Shown piece after piece: positions 36,001 to 47,358 of a stretch of 64,000 nucleotides of DNA. The notes below the pieces were generated by a model. The model saw nothing but the letters and a program-made list of their open reading frames with translations. It did no database searches and was not told the origin of the DNA. Made by a program: the position numbers and the translations under genes. The DNA is from Pyxicephalus adspersus (taxonomy: Eukaryota > Chordata > Amphibia > Anura > Pyxicephalidae). Every line of letters starts with the position of its first letter. Within the stretch, counting starts at the first letter, position 1. The stretch lies in the NCBI RefSeq assembly GCF_032062135.1, contig NC_092858.1, positions 128,903,929 through 128,967,928 of the forward strand, written 5' to 3'.

Positions 36001-37884
36001 AATCTCTCAAAACATTTTTTTTTCAATAAAAGGGGAGGGCCCCCCTTCTGTATTTACCACCGCAGCCACAGAAACTGAACAGGAAACCTCTTCCTTGGTC
36101 ATAAGATCGGGTGGTATAAGCATAAGCAGGAAGAAGATGGACGAAGATGACAGGTGTGCTGGTTCCTCTAAATGAAAGCGGATTGTGGGGGGATCAAGAG
36201 CTCTGCAGAAGTACGACTACATGTCTTTTTTAAAAGAAAGTTCCATTTTAAATACTACTTTACATAATCATAATATTTTGGACATTCTACCTCTAGAATG
36301 AAAAAAATTGCCTGGTTCCATTCTGTATGAAATGTACTGACTTTATGGTTATATACCAGTATAATTTTTTGTGATCGTCAATAACTTATTGCTCCCATAT
36401 AACGCCTGGAATCAGGAAATAAAAAACTAAATACTTTAATCCCATGAAACCTAACAAAATATTCACCACAAGTTGGTGCTGCTTAAATTCAGAAGGGACC
36501 CCACATTCACTTATTAACTTAGAAATTGTTACAAATTGTCCTGCCCCTCTTCTAAAAACTGATAAATTACCAGGCAACAATTCTGCCCTCATCTTTTTTA
36601 AACAATATGGACCCCAAACATAAAAAAACAAAAAACAATAATAAAAGTACAGTTGCTAGGATGAACCTTACACAGTTTTGGAAACACTCAACCCCACTGT
36701 ATAAAAATGGTGCAGACAACTACACTTTATATGCAATATGAAGAATGTTACATTTGTCTTACAAAGATGATACATTTTGGTCAAGTGTATTTGTTACACT
36801 TGATTTGCCACTCCTTGGTGACAAGCATTTTTAATGATGTGTATTTCTTACCTTGAAAACCTTAAAACAAATGTTGAATAATAAAACAGACTATTTTACT
36901 CTTTTAGAATAAGTGTATCCATCAAAAAACAGAAAACACCCTAACATTCAATTAATTCCAATACCTAATAGTAGGACATACAAAATCTAATATATGGCAA
37001 CATAAAATGCATCAGCATTCCATGATCAAACTGTCACTTCTTCCAATTTTTGCGCTGAACGCTTACTCTTTGTACAAATGCAGACAAAGTCTTTGTTCAG
37101 TAAGGATTACCCAACTTCAGTCAAGGTAAAGACCAGCTTAGCTTTTACATTAACTGTATTTGTCATTGTGTCAATGTGTCATTCATTTAAAGCAGGGGTC
37201 AGTGAGTATGTGTTTCTAACGACAGTTAAACTATAACTGGAATGCATGTCTTAAAACAACTATTATTAAAGTGTCTTCCTGAAAAGTATTCATTTGTGAT
37301 ATGTCCATTAAAAGAGTAATAAAAGCATAAAAATCTTTGCTACATCAAGTGATTCAACCAGAGCCCTAACAGTCAATATACTGAAAAGTAAAGTATTCTT
37401 TTTGTAGGGAACAGAAGATCCTTATTTAAATTGCTTGCTGTGTAAATAAACATTTAAAACTTATTTTATTTGGAAAGTAACATATTTAAAAATGTGTTCA
37501 ATAGAACAACAAAAACAGCGAGGACAAAGACCAGAATGACCTGAAAGAACCAACCAGTAATCAATTTCCTAAAACCTAAACTAATTTATTTCTCCCTGTT
37601 GTCCTGCTCGTAAAGCTGTGTTATACATATGTTCCAGCAGATCCATCTTCCTCTGGCTGCTGACACTGGTGGTGGTGGTGGGGGGGGGGTGTGGTCCAGT
37701 GATAAAGAAAGAACCGTGTTCAGGCAGAGCCACTAACTTTACCAGCGCCTATGTAACCTGCACCTTTTTTGCACAAATTTTGCTTGAGTGCTACCAGCTA
37801 ACTGAATAGAGCTGTGGAGTTCTGATACACATAAGTAAAGTGTACATTGTTTTTCTTAGCAGTTTAGGATTCAGTAGAATAGAA
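36001..37884. other. mostly unique DNA, nothing firmly recognised
   Basis: 36001-36200 shares a CTCTTTTATA...GTAAAAAAA and AGGGC..CCCTTCTGT pattern with 48345-48420 and may be the same old repeat. A GGTGGTGGTG/G-run stretch lies at 37670-37690. Confidence 0.35.
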
Positions 37885-38329
37885 GATACAAATAGGGATG
37901 AGCGAAAAGTCAATGAGCCGACTTTAAACATTAAAAGCAAAGCCCTTTTACATGTTAGAACCACTAAATTTGCTAGGTATGTGTAGGGGAACAGTGGCAA
38001 CAAGGGAAAAATACAAAAGTTCCAAAAGACCTTGTGGTTTTCCATAAAATGGCAGGTAAAGTGACAGCAAGCAAATAGGATTTTTGCGTGATGGACAGCG
38101 TACAGAAGGCAGCATAAACATTAGGACATTGGTGGACAAGGGTGGCGCTACGTGTGAACCTACTAGTGTAGTGCATCGTCAATGTCACCAGAAGTGTGAA
38201 ATACAATTTTAGTGAATGGAGTACTGACAGGTGGCATCAACAGCAGGAGGAGGAGGAGGCAGTGGGCCCTGGGAAGGAGCAGGGACCACATTGGTAACTG
38301 GCATTTGGAGCTGGGTGTAGTCCATCGTC

Positions 38330-38496
38330 AGAAATTTACCTGCACCAAACGGTCTTCTTTGGTAAATGGGAAAAGGTATCAAACACTAAAAAATATGTAT
38401 TTTTTTTTTTTTAGTAGGACAGAAATTTCACTGTACCAAACGATATTCTTTGGTAAATAGGAACAGGTATCAAACAGTAAAATATCTGTATTGGGG
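38330..38496. repeat. hAT left subterminal tandem repeats, 2 units
   Basis: Two units of about 80-88 bp contain ACCAAACG, TTCTTTGGTAAAT and GGTATCAAACA followed by ATATxTGTATT. They have the same orientation as the four units near the right end. Confidence 0.85.
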
Positions 38497-38568
38497 CTCC
38501 CCAATGTTTGTAATCCCACCTAACTCACACAGCAGAAGGTGCAGAAGGCTGATATTTATTTGCATTAA

Positions 38569-39150
38569 CCTCCCTAGCAGTTCATTTCTTTCTGGATTTT
38601 AATGTCTAAAAGAGGTACATTGTTTTTCATGAAAATTTTTTTACAGTATAATATAATAGTATGAGTAGAATAAAGTTTGAAACACAAAATCATGTAAAAA
38701 TAAATTGAATAAAAAAAAAATCTATTTAAAAAAAAAAATTTAATTTTTTTTTTTTTAATACATATTATACTCAAACTAATATATATACTGTAAAATAAAT
38801 GTTCTTGAAACAGTGTACTGCTTTTACACATATAAATCCAATGTATTGCATTCAATACAGTTATTTTGTATTGAATGCAATACAAATGGATTTTGAATTT
38901 CCCGCCCTGCCCTGCCGGCAATGTACACACGCACCAATGTCAATGGGAACTCCTGGTGACTCATCAGATGCAGAAGCCGGCCGGAAAAGGAGAGAAGAAG
39001 ACGGAGATTGCGGCGATGGACAACGCGGGACGCCGGCGGATCAGGTAAGGCTCTATTTACTATTACCTCCCATAGGATTACCCACCCCAAGTGTGACTTT
39101 TAGCAACTTTTTTCTACCCCGAGTCACACTTGGGGTTACCTCTAGGGAGG
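38569..39150. mobile_element. piggyBac-like MITE nested in the hAT element
   Basis: The element begins CCTCCCTAG and ends CTAGGGAGG, with TTAA on both sides (38565-38568, 39151-39154), the exact signature of piggyBac insertion. Inside are a perfect 18-bp inverted repeat (38842-38859 with 38867-38884) and repeated CACTTGGGGTTA/ACCCCAAGTGTG motifs near the right end. There is no transposase. A related end fragment (GGGCAGTTCATTTCTGTCTGG) lies near 61190. Confidence 0.88.
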
Positions 39151-39172
39151 TTAATTTAATTACCAATTCTAT

Positions 39173-39575
39173 ATGGAGTCTACTTCTGATGAACAATTTC
39201 TGAGCTGTATTGTTGGGAAGACTAAAAATTACAACCAATAATGGAAGATTTCAAGGAGTTTTACTTGGTGTTCATGCAGATCACACTGTTCTCCTAATTA
39301 AAGTCAATGATTTGAAGACTGGTGAAGCTGTGCGAGGAGCAAGGCTGTTTTTTGGCCAAAATGTTCTAAATGTGGAACCAGTAGAAGACTCAAGAGGCTG
39401 AAAGAAAGACAATAGAAGAAAGATTCTGCATCTCCACCACCAAAAGGTCTTGAGCGTGGGAGCTTCTGGTCTGAATATATGTCACTATGGGAAACTGCGT
39501 TGGCTGCAGGTGGGCACAAGAAATTATGTTTACCTCTTGAAATCCTCACCATGGGACCAGGGGCCTTTAAAAATC
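39173..39575 (+). pseudogene. EXD1: EXD1-like fragment: LSM-type domain and start of exonuclease domain
   Basis: EXD1 is an animal protein with an N-terminal LSM-like domain and a 3'-5' exonuclease-like domain. It acts with TDRD12 in piRNA biogenesis in germ cells. Here the plus strand opens with ATG at 39173 (MESTSDEQFLSC). After one extra base near 39220 it continues as KITTNNGRFQGVLLGV...LFFGQNVLNVE, an LSM-like fold sequence, to a stop at 39399. The same frame resumes beyond the stop with VLSVGASGLNICHYGKLRWL and QVGTRNYVYLL (39447-39545). A frameshift then leads to GPGAFKN at 39554-39574. This order matches EXD1 as I remember it, with the inter-domain linker shortened. Continuity across about 400 bp suggests a processed copy. 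Two frameshifts and a stop make it a pseudogene. It sits inside the hAT element, directly beside the nested piggyBac-like MITE. Confidence 0.75.
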
Positions 39576-39877
39576 AAAACACGTATTAGGATTTTGCTCC
39601 ATCGATGTTTGTTTGATATTCAAGAAATGTACTTGTGCAGATGGCATATTTAGATACTGAGTCAAACATTCCTTCACAGTAGATGTTCGATGAGGAAGAA
39701 AACCACCAGTCTCAATGGAAAACAAGTACATATCACCCACCTGTGTATCAAAAACATTATTCAAAAACATACCATATTGGTGGGACAAAATATCTCCCAG
39801 CCAACGACAGTCGTGGGTGACCTTTAGGATGCTCATCTTCCTCCTGTCCCTCAGTAGGCACCAAAATATATTTCTCC
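39576..39877 (-). pseudogene. EXD1: EXD1-like fragment: exonuclease-like domain, inverted
   Basis: On the minus strand the frame reads DRRKMSILKVTHDCRWLGD, then HQYGMFLNNVFDTQVGDMYL, SIETGGFLPHRTST, and a helical segment with QYLNMPSAQVHF ending near NPN. HDCRW..D, NNVFDTQV and the ETGG(F/Y)LP run are the landmarks of EXD1 and its DEDD-type exonuclease-like domain. In sequence order it continues from the plus-strand piece (which ends GAFKN), but it is in opposite orientation, so the two halves converge at about 39575. No internal stop falls in the 39567-39902 frame, yet it has no start, no upstream half and no plausible promoter. The boundary with the hAT transposase on the right (39870-39960) is approximate. 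Confidence 0.8.
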
Positions 39878-39899
39878 TCATCAGCCACCTCTTCCTCTT

Positions 39900-41570
39900 C
39901 AAGCTGCAGCAGTTCCTGTTGTTCCATCACCTGCACAATGCCTGGGGCCTGACACACAAATGCGGGTTGGACTCATCATCATCATCATAATCGTCTTCCT
40001 CCTCTTGAAACTCCTGATGCTGGCCAGTGTCCCTTCTTGCTCCTCCTGATGCTGGCTGTGCGCTATTAATATCAAGCAGAAAGATGATGGGTATGAAGTC
40101 GTTCCAGCCTGACCACTCCCATATCACAACGTTTGTGGCCTGCTCAAAGGGGGCCAGTACCTTGCACAGCGTCTCCATCTGCAGCCACTGATCACTGGTA
40201 AGATAGCTCAGTTGTGCGGCTGTACCAAGGCCCCGCTGCCTCCATGCACCACACTGACCAAGTAATGGCCGATGGTTAGCTTTTGCTCACACAGACGCTG
40301 CAGCATGTGCAGGGTGGAGTTCCATCTAGTCACAGTGTCACAAATCAGACTATGCAGTGGCAGCCTCTGTTGGCGCTGGATCTTGCTAAGCGTCGCGACG
40401 GCAGTAGGGGATCTGCAGACATGGCTGCAGATGGAGCGAGCCTGTCTCAGTAAGTCCTGCAGTCCTGGGTACATGCGGAGGAACTTCACCACCAGGTACA
40501 GTATGTGCGTGAAGCAGGGCACATGTGTTATGCGGCCCATGCGCAGCGTGGCCACAAGGTTGGCCCTGTTGTCGCACACTATGTTGCCTGTTGTGAGCCG
40601 GGAGGGCGTTAGCCAAGCCTCAACTTCTCTGTGAAAAGTGGACAAGAGTTCCCTGGTGGTGTGACTTTTCTTCCCCAATGACACCAAGCAGTTTCAGCAC
40701 TGCCTGGCAACGCGTGTGCTTGAGGGAGCCGTAGTGGCATGCCCACTTAACCACAGTGTCCTCCGCTGCTGACCTTTCAGGAGGAGTGTCGAAAAGAGAG
40801 GAGTTGATGGTAGAAGGAATGCAGGAAGAGGAGGAGGAGGGAGAAGACTGGGGTGGCCCATGCTTTCCCACCACACTGTAATGCCTCTTGCAGACTACCG
40901 ACCAGTGAGCTATGGAAGGCCACTCAGTGAACGGTGAAGAACAAGTTGCATCCTACTCCGTGCCTGGTTGTCCATGGTGACGTCGATTTGGCTGACATCG
41001 AGAGGTTTTCCATTACATGTGCATGTAAACTGGGTACAGCTGTGCGGGAGAAGTAATGCCTGCTTGGTACATTCCACCGCCGCTCAGCACAGGCCATCAG
41101 GTCACGGAAGGGAGCCGAGTCCACAATGCTGTACGGCAGTAGCTGCAAGGCCAATAGTTTGGCTAGACGTGAATTGAGTTCAATGGCTCTATTGTTGGTT
41201 GGGCCTATAGCCTGATACCTTGTGCAGAACTCCAGTAGAGTGCGCTGAAGGGACTGAGAGCTAGGCGAGCTGAAGGGGTCACTGGAGTACCCATCTTGCG
41301 GCGACAAATGTCGTCTGACTCCATGAAACCTGCGGTCAGAAGCTGATATTTCATCGCCGCTAGAAGTCTGTCTGGAACCAACCTCCAGAGATGTAGTAGC
41401 AATGACAGTTGGAGGTGGAGAAGGAGTCAATGGAGGTGGAAGAGGAGACGATGACGTGGATGACCTCCTTCAAGAGAACGCAAGTACAGCTCCCACTTTT
41501 GTTCGTCAAACAACAAGGGGGAGTCATCGGGAGGTACAAGCACAATAGCCACGTTAACTCCTGTCTTTGC
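39900..41570 (-). pseudogene. hAT transposase (ZBED-like group), frame-broken
   Basis: The minus strand gives, in order: 41430-40924 with AIELNSRLAKLLALQLLPYS and SIVDSAPFRDLMACAERRWN..PSR, the pre-catalytic block of ZBED-type hAT transposases; then 40876-40690 with a WACHYGSL-like relic; then 40687-40208 with TGNIVCDNRANLVATLRMG and VPCFTHILYLVVKFL, which carries the second catalytic aspartate and the conserved CxxH; then TRWNSTLHMLQRLCEQ, the (T)RWNS motif; and 40178-39927 with METLCKVLAPFEQAT, the LxPFExAT motif. Several frameshifts separate these blocks. The BED zinc finger and the C-terminal ERxFS dimerisation block were not found. The C-terminal end is replaced by the EXD1-like segment. 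Confidence 0.85.
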
Positions 41571-41679
41571 TGCTGTCGCCCTTACAGTGGCGGACTCCCA
41601 GGGAGTATGCCCCCTGCCAGATGCAGCAGGTCATGCAACGCCACGCCTTCCCCTGTGTCTACCGCTCATCTTTTACTTG

Positions 41680-42025
41680 TTTGGACAAAAATGCACCTGT
41701 ACCAAACGGTTTCTTTGGCAAATAGGAACAGGTATCAAACACTGAAATATCTGTATTTTATTTAAAGAAGGACAAAAATTTTTCTGTACCAAACGGTCTT
41801 TTTTTAGTAAATAGCAAGAGGTATCAAAGACTGAAATTTCTGTATTTTTTATAGTAGGACAGACATTTTTCTGTTCCTAATGGGCTTTTTTGGTAAATAG
41901 CAAGAGGTATCAAACACTGTAATATCTGTATTTTTTTTATAGTAGGACAGAAATGTTTTTGTACCAAACAGGCTTCTTTGGTAAATAGGAATAGGTAGCA
42001 TCAAAAACTGAAATATCTGTATATA
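41680..42025. repeat. hAT right subterminal tandem repeats, 4 units of about 88 bp
   Basis: Four diverged units each carry GGACA(A/G)AAAT, TGTACCAAACGG, TTTGGTAAATAG, AGGTATCAAACACTG and ATATCTGTATTTT. Units of the same type and orientation occur near the left end. Confidence 0.9.
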
Positions 42026-42405
42026 TACAGATGTACTGAAGGCTCCTAAACTGTCTCTGTCACAATCCACATCTCACCCTGCTCTTTACTTCACACACAG
42101 AAAATCAACACAAAATTGAGTGACTAACCCCTCCCTCCTTCTCTGTATATATGCCTGTGCTCAGATATCTCTGGATTGGCTACTAGGCCTTGCTGTGCAT
42201 CCTGGGAGCAACTGATTTGCTCCCAGCCGTGATTCTCACTGGAAATAGTTGCCACTACTGCCCCCTGCTTTTTCCCCTGTTCGTTCTGTGAGAACATGAC
42301 CTCATGGCGAAGGCCGTTCTCGCTTACATGTTCGGTAAGCGAGAAAGTCTCGATTGGCCGTGAGATCGAAATTACAAATCTCGCTTGCTCATCCCTGGAT
42401 ACAAA

Positions 42406-43012
42406 TAGCTTTGGTATAATATTGACTTTCTGTATAAATTAAATGCATGTCAACACTAACAATGTATCATTAACAATTATGCAATTTTTTTAAAATAAAA
42501 TGCCATTTTTACTGTTTATTTATGTTTTGCTACTTATCTGCACCACTGACCTTCTCCAGCTAGTCTACAGCCATTTTCTGCCTTATATGTATGTACTCCA
42601 CCAGCTGGTGAACAATATTTCCAAAATGAGTTTTCTGATGGTGACAGTGAAAGAATATAACCTGTAGTATCCACATTCAAGAATGTGAGGGGTCAGGCAG
42701 GCTATGATTGCTGCTGACATGCAAACGGTGAGGTCCTGCAGCTCACAACACTGGATGACAAGAAAGGGAAATAATTCTACCCGCTAGCACTACCTTGCCT
42801 GCTAGTGTTTTTTGGGCAGCATGTTGTCCTCTCACACCACTTCAGTCTTCTGGTGATATAAAAGTTTAAACTTAACATTATTTTATTTATTTGTATTCTT
42901 CAGCAAATACTTGAATGACTGTATGCTGCATTTACTATATTATTAGGAACTAATAATTTTATAAGAACTATTATTTCCACTCAGTTTGGTCCCCTGGTAC
43001 ATTTGAGACTTG
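42406..43012. other. unique DNA, nothing recognised
   Basis: No element recognised. Confidence 0.4.

Positions 43013-43055
<43 letters not shown>
43013..43055. repeat. TA microsatellite
   Basis: Uninterrupted TA dinucleotide run. Confidence 0.97.
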
Positions 43056-43057
<2 letters not shown>

Positions 43058-44279
43058 TTGGTGGGTCCTGTCGTGAGCCAAATAAAAGTCTTTATGCATA
43101 TTAGGACCAGAAAGTGAAAAAGCTTAGATAAAGCTTTTGATAACCATTAGTAGCTACCCAGCTATGGCCTACACAAGAAATTGATGTTGAAGGTAATGGT
43201 TTTAAAGGCACAATTACGTCCAGTAAGTACTATAACCATATTTGCTACCTATTTTACTTGTGACCAACTAATCTGATCAATTTTCTATTCAATAATCAAT
43301 TAGTTGAATGTCCTTGGACACTGCATTCACATCTGACCTTCCTAATGATTTTCTCAAATAGAAAAGTAATTAGAATATCAGTAGGATGTTATCAATTGTT
43401 ATGTTCACATGGCACAAATAGTACTTTCAAACGATATTTGCCAACATGTCCGACCTACCCCTCGCTGATCATGGACAGGAAAACTTGTTGGTTGTAGATT
43501 TTTTTCTCCCAATTCACTTTAGATCTAATTGTTTAATTGGTCAGTCTGAAGTAAGAAATCCACCATGTACCTAGACTTAGAGACATGCCAAAGACAAACT
43601 CTACACTTGTCTAGTTCAATTAGTTATTCTGTACACCGCTTATTACAGTTAATTGCCTTTTATAAACTAGCTATCAAAAAAAAAGGTTCCTGCACACACA
43701 AGCCACTAAACTTTATTTCTTGCCACATACGTCTACAGCTTGCACCCAATTAAACCTCTGACAACATAAACGTAATGCAGTTATAAATCATACATAAGCT
43801 TTGTATCTGATTTCAGCATATTTTTACAATATCTTTTGAATTATAAAATAACTAAGTGGAAAAGGCTTTGTTTTCAGGTGCTGGTTTTTTAAGGTAGGAT
43901 TTTTTAAATTGGTACTCATACTTTGTTTTCTATGTGCCTCCAAAAAATTTTGGAGAGTTCACTTGCGCAATATAGCTTTAATTAGCATTGTACTTTGGCG
44001 ATAAAGATTCCTTTAGAGCAGTTTGGTTTTTAGGATATTTTAGGTCAGTCCAGTGTGCTTTTCCACCATTATTTGTTTAGATGACAGAACTAGCATTATA
44101 AGCTACTACAGAGACTAGCATGGCTGCCATTCAGCATTTCTGAACATCGCTTTCAATAACAGCAAACTCATCACAATTTAACCTCTTTAAAATTATCATT
44201 TACAAAATAGTTTGAGCTTTAGAAAAACAGGGCTAGCTAGTACAGAAAGCAAGGTTTAAAAGCCAACCCAGTCAGAACA
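43056..44279. other. unique AT-rich DNA, nothing recognised
   Basis: No element or coding signal recognised. Confidence 0.4.
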
Positions 44280-44720
44280 TTTTTCATTTCGGTTTTGGAT
44301 ATATGGGGCTTAAATCTGTGCTTTTCCTTATTAATTACTCTTAACTTTCTGTGCCAGTTACAGGACATTGCAATTTCATTGCCAGCAATTGTACATTTCT
44401 TCAATCAGACCTCTTTTTCATTAAAAGGGGGTTGGGTTGGAAATGCTGTCAACATTTTTTTAAATGCATACAACGCTCAATTAATGTTGAAACAAGCTTA
44501 TGTGATCATTTCCAGTGACATCGGAATGAAAGATCCTTGTACAGACAGGCTGCTAAGCAGCGTGTTCCAATATATGGAGAGAGGTGGGAAAAAAATAGCT
44601 CTGTCCTCTTCAATAGTGAAATGGTTGTTAGTGAATGGCCATTCAGTGATCCAGGGCATGGTGGGACACCTGTATAGGTGCTATATTTGTTCCCTGGACT
44701 ATCATGAATGATCATTCTCC
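44280..44720. promoter_or_regulatory. candidate conserved non-coding element
   Basis: A repeat-free block with TTATTAATTACTCTTAAC, GACATTGCAATTTCATTGCC, AATTAATG and similar homeodomain and C/EBP-like cores. An open frame of 138 codons (44295-44711) spans it but has no recognisable domain, splice context or Kozak-like start, so I read the block as non-coding. Confidence 0.28.
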
Positions 44721-45089
44721 ATGATGAAAATTGAGAGTCTGTATGAAGCTTTAGCCATAACAAAACCTAGTCATAGACTGGGTCAACGAGAGTTCAAGTA
44801 GAATGGCCAAGACATCTAATTTGCCTACACACTTCTCAGCACATTTTTGTTGTTTTATAGCCTCTCTAATGCTACGTTTGAAAGAATAAGAAACAAAGCT
44901 TATGTATGAAAACTGTAAGTAATAAAAGGAAGATGAAATGTATACATTTTATACTCTACATAACTTCCAAACAGAATTAAAATTCTAAAAACTTCAGATA
45001 AACATGATAATGTTAAACCTTAATTCCTTGCCATTTATTTCCAGATTTAAGTTGTAACCTAAACTCAAGGCATGTATATGGTTAACATT
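44721..45089. other. unique DNA, nothing recognised
   Basis: No element recognised. Confidence 0.35.
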
Positions 45090-45530
45090 CTTGGTATGGC
45101 TTCTATAATCCTTTGAACAATATGGGTATTTAAGTTTATTAGTGAGTTTTGCAGCAGAACATTATAGTTCCCTTTGAGGACAAAAACAGCTTTCTTGAAG
45201 CTGCAGCAGTTTAATAAAACTACAGCATAAGGATCTTGCAGTGTCAGATAACTTTTTTTTGCCTCGCTTTATGTCTGTTTGCAATTTTTCTACTCATGCA
45301 TAAAAATCAGAAGCGTTACTCCATTTGTCTGTGAAAAAAAATATAAAAACGAGCCACAAACGTCGGTTTAAAGCAAAAACTCAAATCAGCTTTCAAGAGA
45401 CTTAAAGAGAGCAAAGCTGCCATCTTCAGGCTGTCTCCAACTGTCACATTTATTTCCAAGTGATTGTGAAGTCATTATATACAGCTCAGTGTAGTATGGT
45501 AATCACTCGGGGAAAAATGCAAGGCCATTA
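45090..45530. promoter_or_regulatory. candidate conserved non-coding element
   Basis: Repeat-free, with ATCCTTTGAACAATATGGG (a TCF/SOX-like core), GAAGCTGCAGCAGTTTAATAAAAC, AAAGCTGCCATCTTCAGG and other ordered motifs, and with no open frame of note. Composition-based inference. Confidence 0.28.
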
Positions 45531-47355
45531 ACTATTTTCCTAGATTGTGGGTTAAAGAGACACTACACCCAAAATACCTATGTATGTATGTATATGGTAA
45601 ATGTTTTGGACATTGTTACTATGCTTTCTTGGACAAATAGGTTCATCTTCTTTATTACAATAATTTAGAAAAATAACATTTATGATTTTTTAGAGGGGAA
45701 GAAAAAAAGATTAGTACCTAATTTTAATCCTACTCTTCTAACCCTGTGCACTCCCAGTTGTTCGTACCATAGGATTCTAGTAACCCCTATAATTGTGTCT
45801 GGTTTATACCACCCCCCTACACTTTGTTCCAACTTTGTAATGCCTGCCTCCTCAGTATGCACCATTTTTTTCATTGTCTTTCTTTTATGCCTCAACTGCT
45901 AGTGCCCTTAAATGTGTTCCATGTTTTGTAGACAGCCAGGCAGGCAGCCTGTGCTTACTGACAGCTCTCTCTACAAAAAGCTCAGCCAAGCCGGCTACTG
46001 GTGTGCCCTGCTAAAAGGGTCTGGGGAGAACACTGTACACTTTGATGTCATATTTCATCCTTGCAGAAGGATGCCGCCTAAATCCCAGGTATAGTGTATA
46101 CATCCACCCAGCCACCCCCTCTTTCATAACCAGTTCCTACCTTGATCACATCAACACACTAATAAATTATACAAATTCCCTTTTCCCCTGATGTCACCTG
46201 CAACCCATCAGAAAAGCCCATTTGGCAGGCCTGCAGTTAATGATCCTGAGCCGGTAATGAGCCGGTAAAGGCACTGCAAGAATCTTATCTTCCCTAGGTG
46301 CTCCTCCACCTGCCTCTGTCACTAGTTCCTGTATCTGCCATACTCACATGCTTGCTTGGCTCTGGGTTTGAAGCTGTGGGAGGTGGCCTGGTTGGTGGTG
46401 GAGTAGGTCTGGTAGGTGCCTGGCTGGTTCTCATCCATGTGGTAATACTCATATACCCCAACTATTATGAAAACTGCTGGGAACTGTGTGTCTAGCATTA
46501 AGAAATGATGCAAAGCTGAATTTGGGGAAAAAAGTAAGGCCTATTTTAAAGGAAACATTGAAAAAAATGTCCATCATGGACCCAAATTTGCCTTTGCTTT
46601 TTTTTGGACTGTCCGTGACTATCTAGATGGTTGACAACACTATATCAAAACCATTAGGTTTACTGAACTGAGATTTCACTTTTTCTTTACACTTTACTTT
46701 TTTATAAACTTTCTATATTACCAATATTATTTTTGATATTAAAAAAAAATCCAGAAGTTGCTACCACTATGCCATTTTTTAAATGACTTTTCTTGATCTA
46801 TGGAGAAAAAAAATGCTATCTGCAACAGAATCTACTGTCTCTAACTTATAACTATAATTTGCTGTACCTCCCTCACTACCTGATTATTACCTGTAAAGGT
46901 CACATTAGTTCCACCACTGCTAGCAAATACTGGCTAATCTAGAATATTTTACTTTTTATGGCCAACTATATTTAAATCCGATTTTCAGTTTTTCATAGCA
47001 GCTACTAAGCTTAATCGCTTACTAATTTATTGTATCTTTTGGGAATCCAGTGCCAAGAAACCTTTAGGCTGATTTCAAGCAATACGATGAACTGGGTAGA
47101 TACTGCTACAATATAACAATATGCAAATATACAACTTTACATTATTATTTATTTGAAATCATAGGTCAGTAATCATGGAAACGACCACAAAGAGATACAG
47201 TAAAGTCCAAGCATTAATGCATCTTAAGGATTAAGTAAAAACTGTTCCTTCTGCCCACCAGTTTTCAGGTGTTAATTTGTAAGTAATTTGTGTTATAATT
47301 TTTTTATAGAAAATGTTTTACAATACTACAAAGTGGTACTGTTTTTTCCTCTTAC
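45531..47355. other. mixed DNA with possible traces of small repeats
   Basis: GCTAAAAGGGTCTGGGGAGAAC + ACTG at 46011-46037 matches the right end of the MITE at 764-902, but a left end was not found. GTTAAAGAGACACTACACCC at 45551 resembles a frog MITE end. No genes recognised. Confidence 0.35.
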
Positions 47356-47358
47356 ATA

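Larger units (their letters stand above)
37893..42397 (-). mobile_element. hAT transposon, complete ends, 4.5 kb, with captured and nested sequences
   Basis: The left end is TAGGGATGAGCGA and the right end, read inward, is CAGGGATGAGCAAGCGA. GATACAAA stands on both sides (37885-37892, 42398-42405), a perfect 8-bp target duplication. The contents from right to left are: four subterminal tandem repeats of about 88 bp (41680-42020), a broken hAT transposase on the minus strand (about 41570-39900), an EXD1-like exonuclease fragment (minus), an EXD1-like LSM fragment (plus), a TTAA-flanked MITE (38569-39150), and two more copies of the subterminal repeat (38330-38495). The transposase is interrupted and its C-terminal hAT dimerisation block was not found, so the copy can only have moved with help. 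The intact target duplication shows that the whole composite lies between one pair of ends. Confidence 0.9.

Noticed and set aside
38824..39203. Open frames on both strands within the nested MITE
   Set aside because: They overlap the piggyBac-like MITE and carry no transposase motif.
44295..44711. 138-codon open frame as a host gene
   Set aside because: No recognisable domain, poor start context, no splice or promoter context. More likely non-coding, though kept as something to test.
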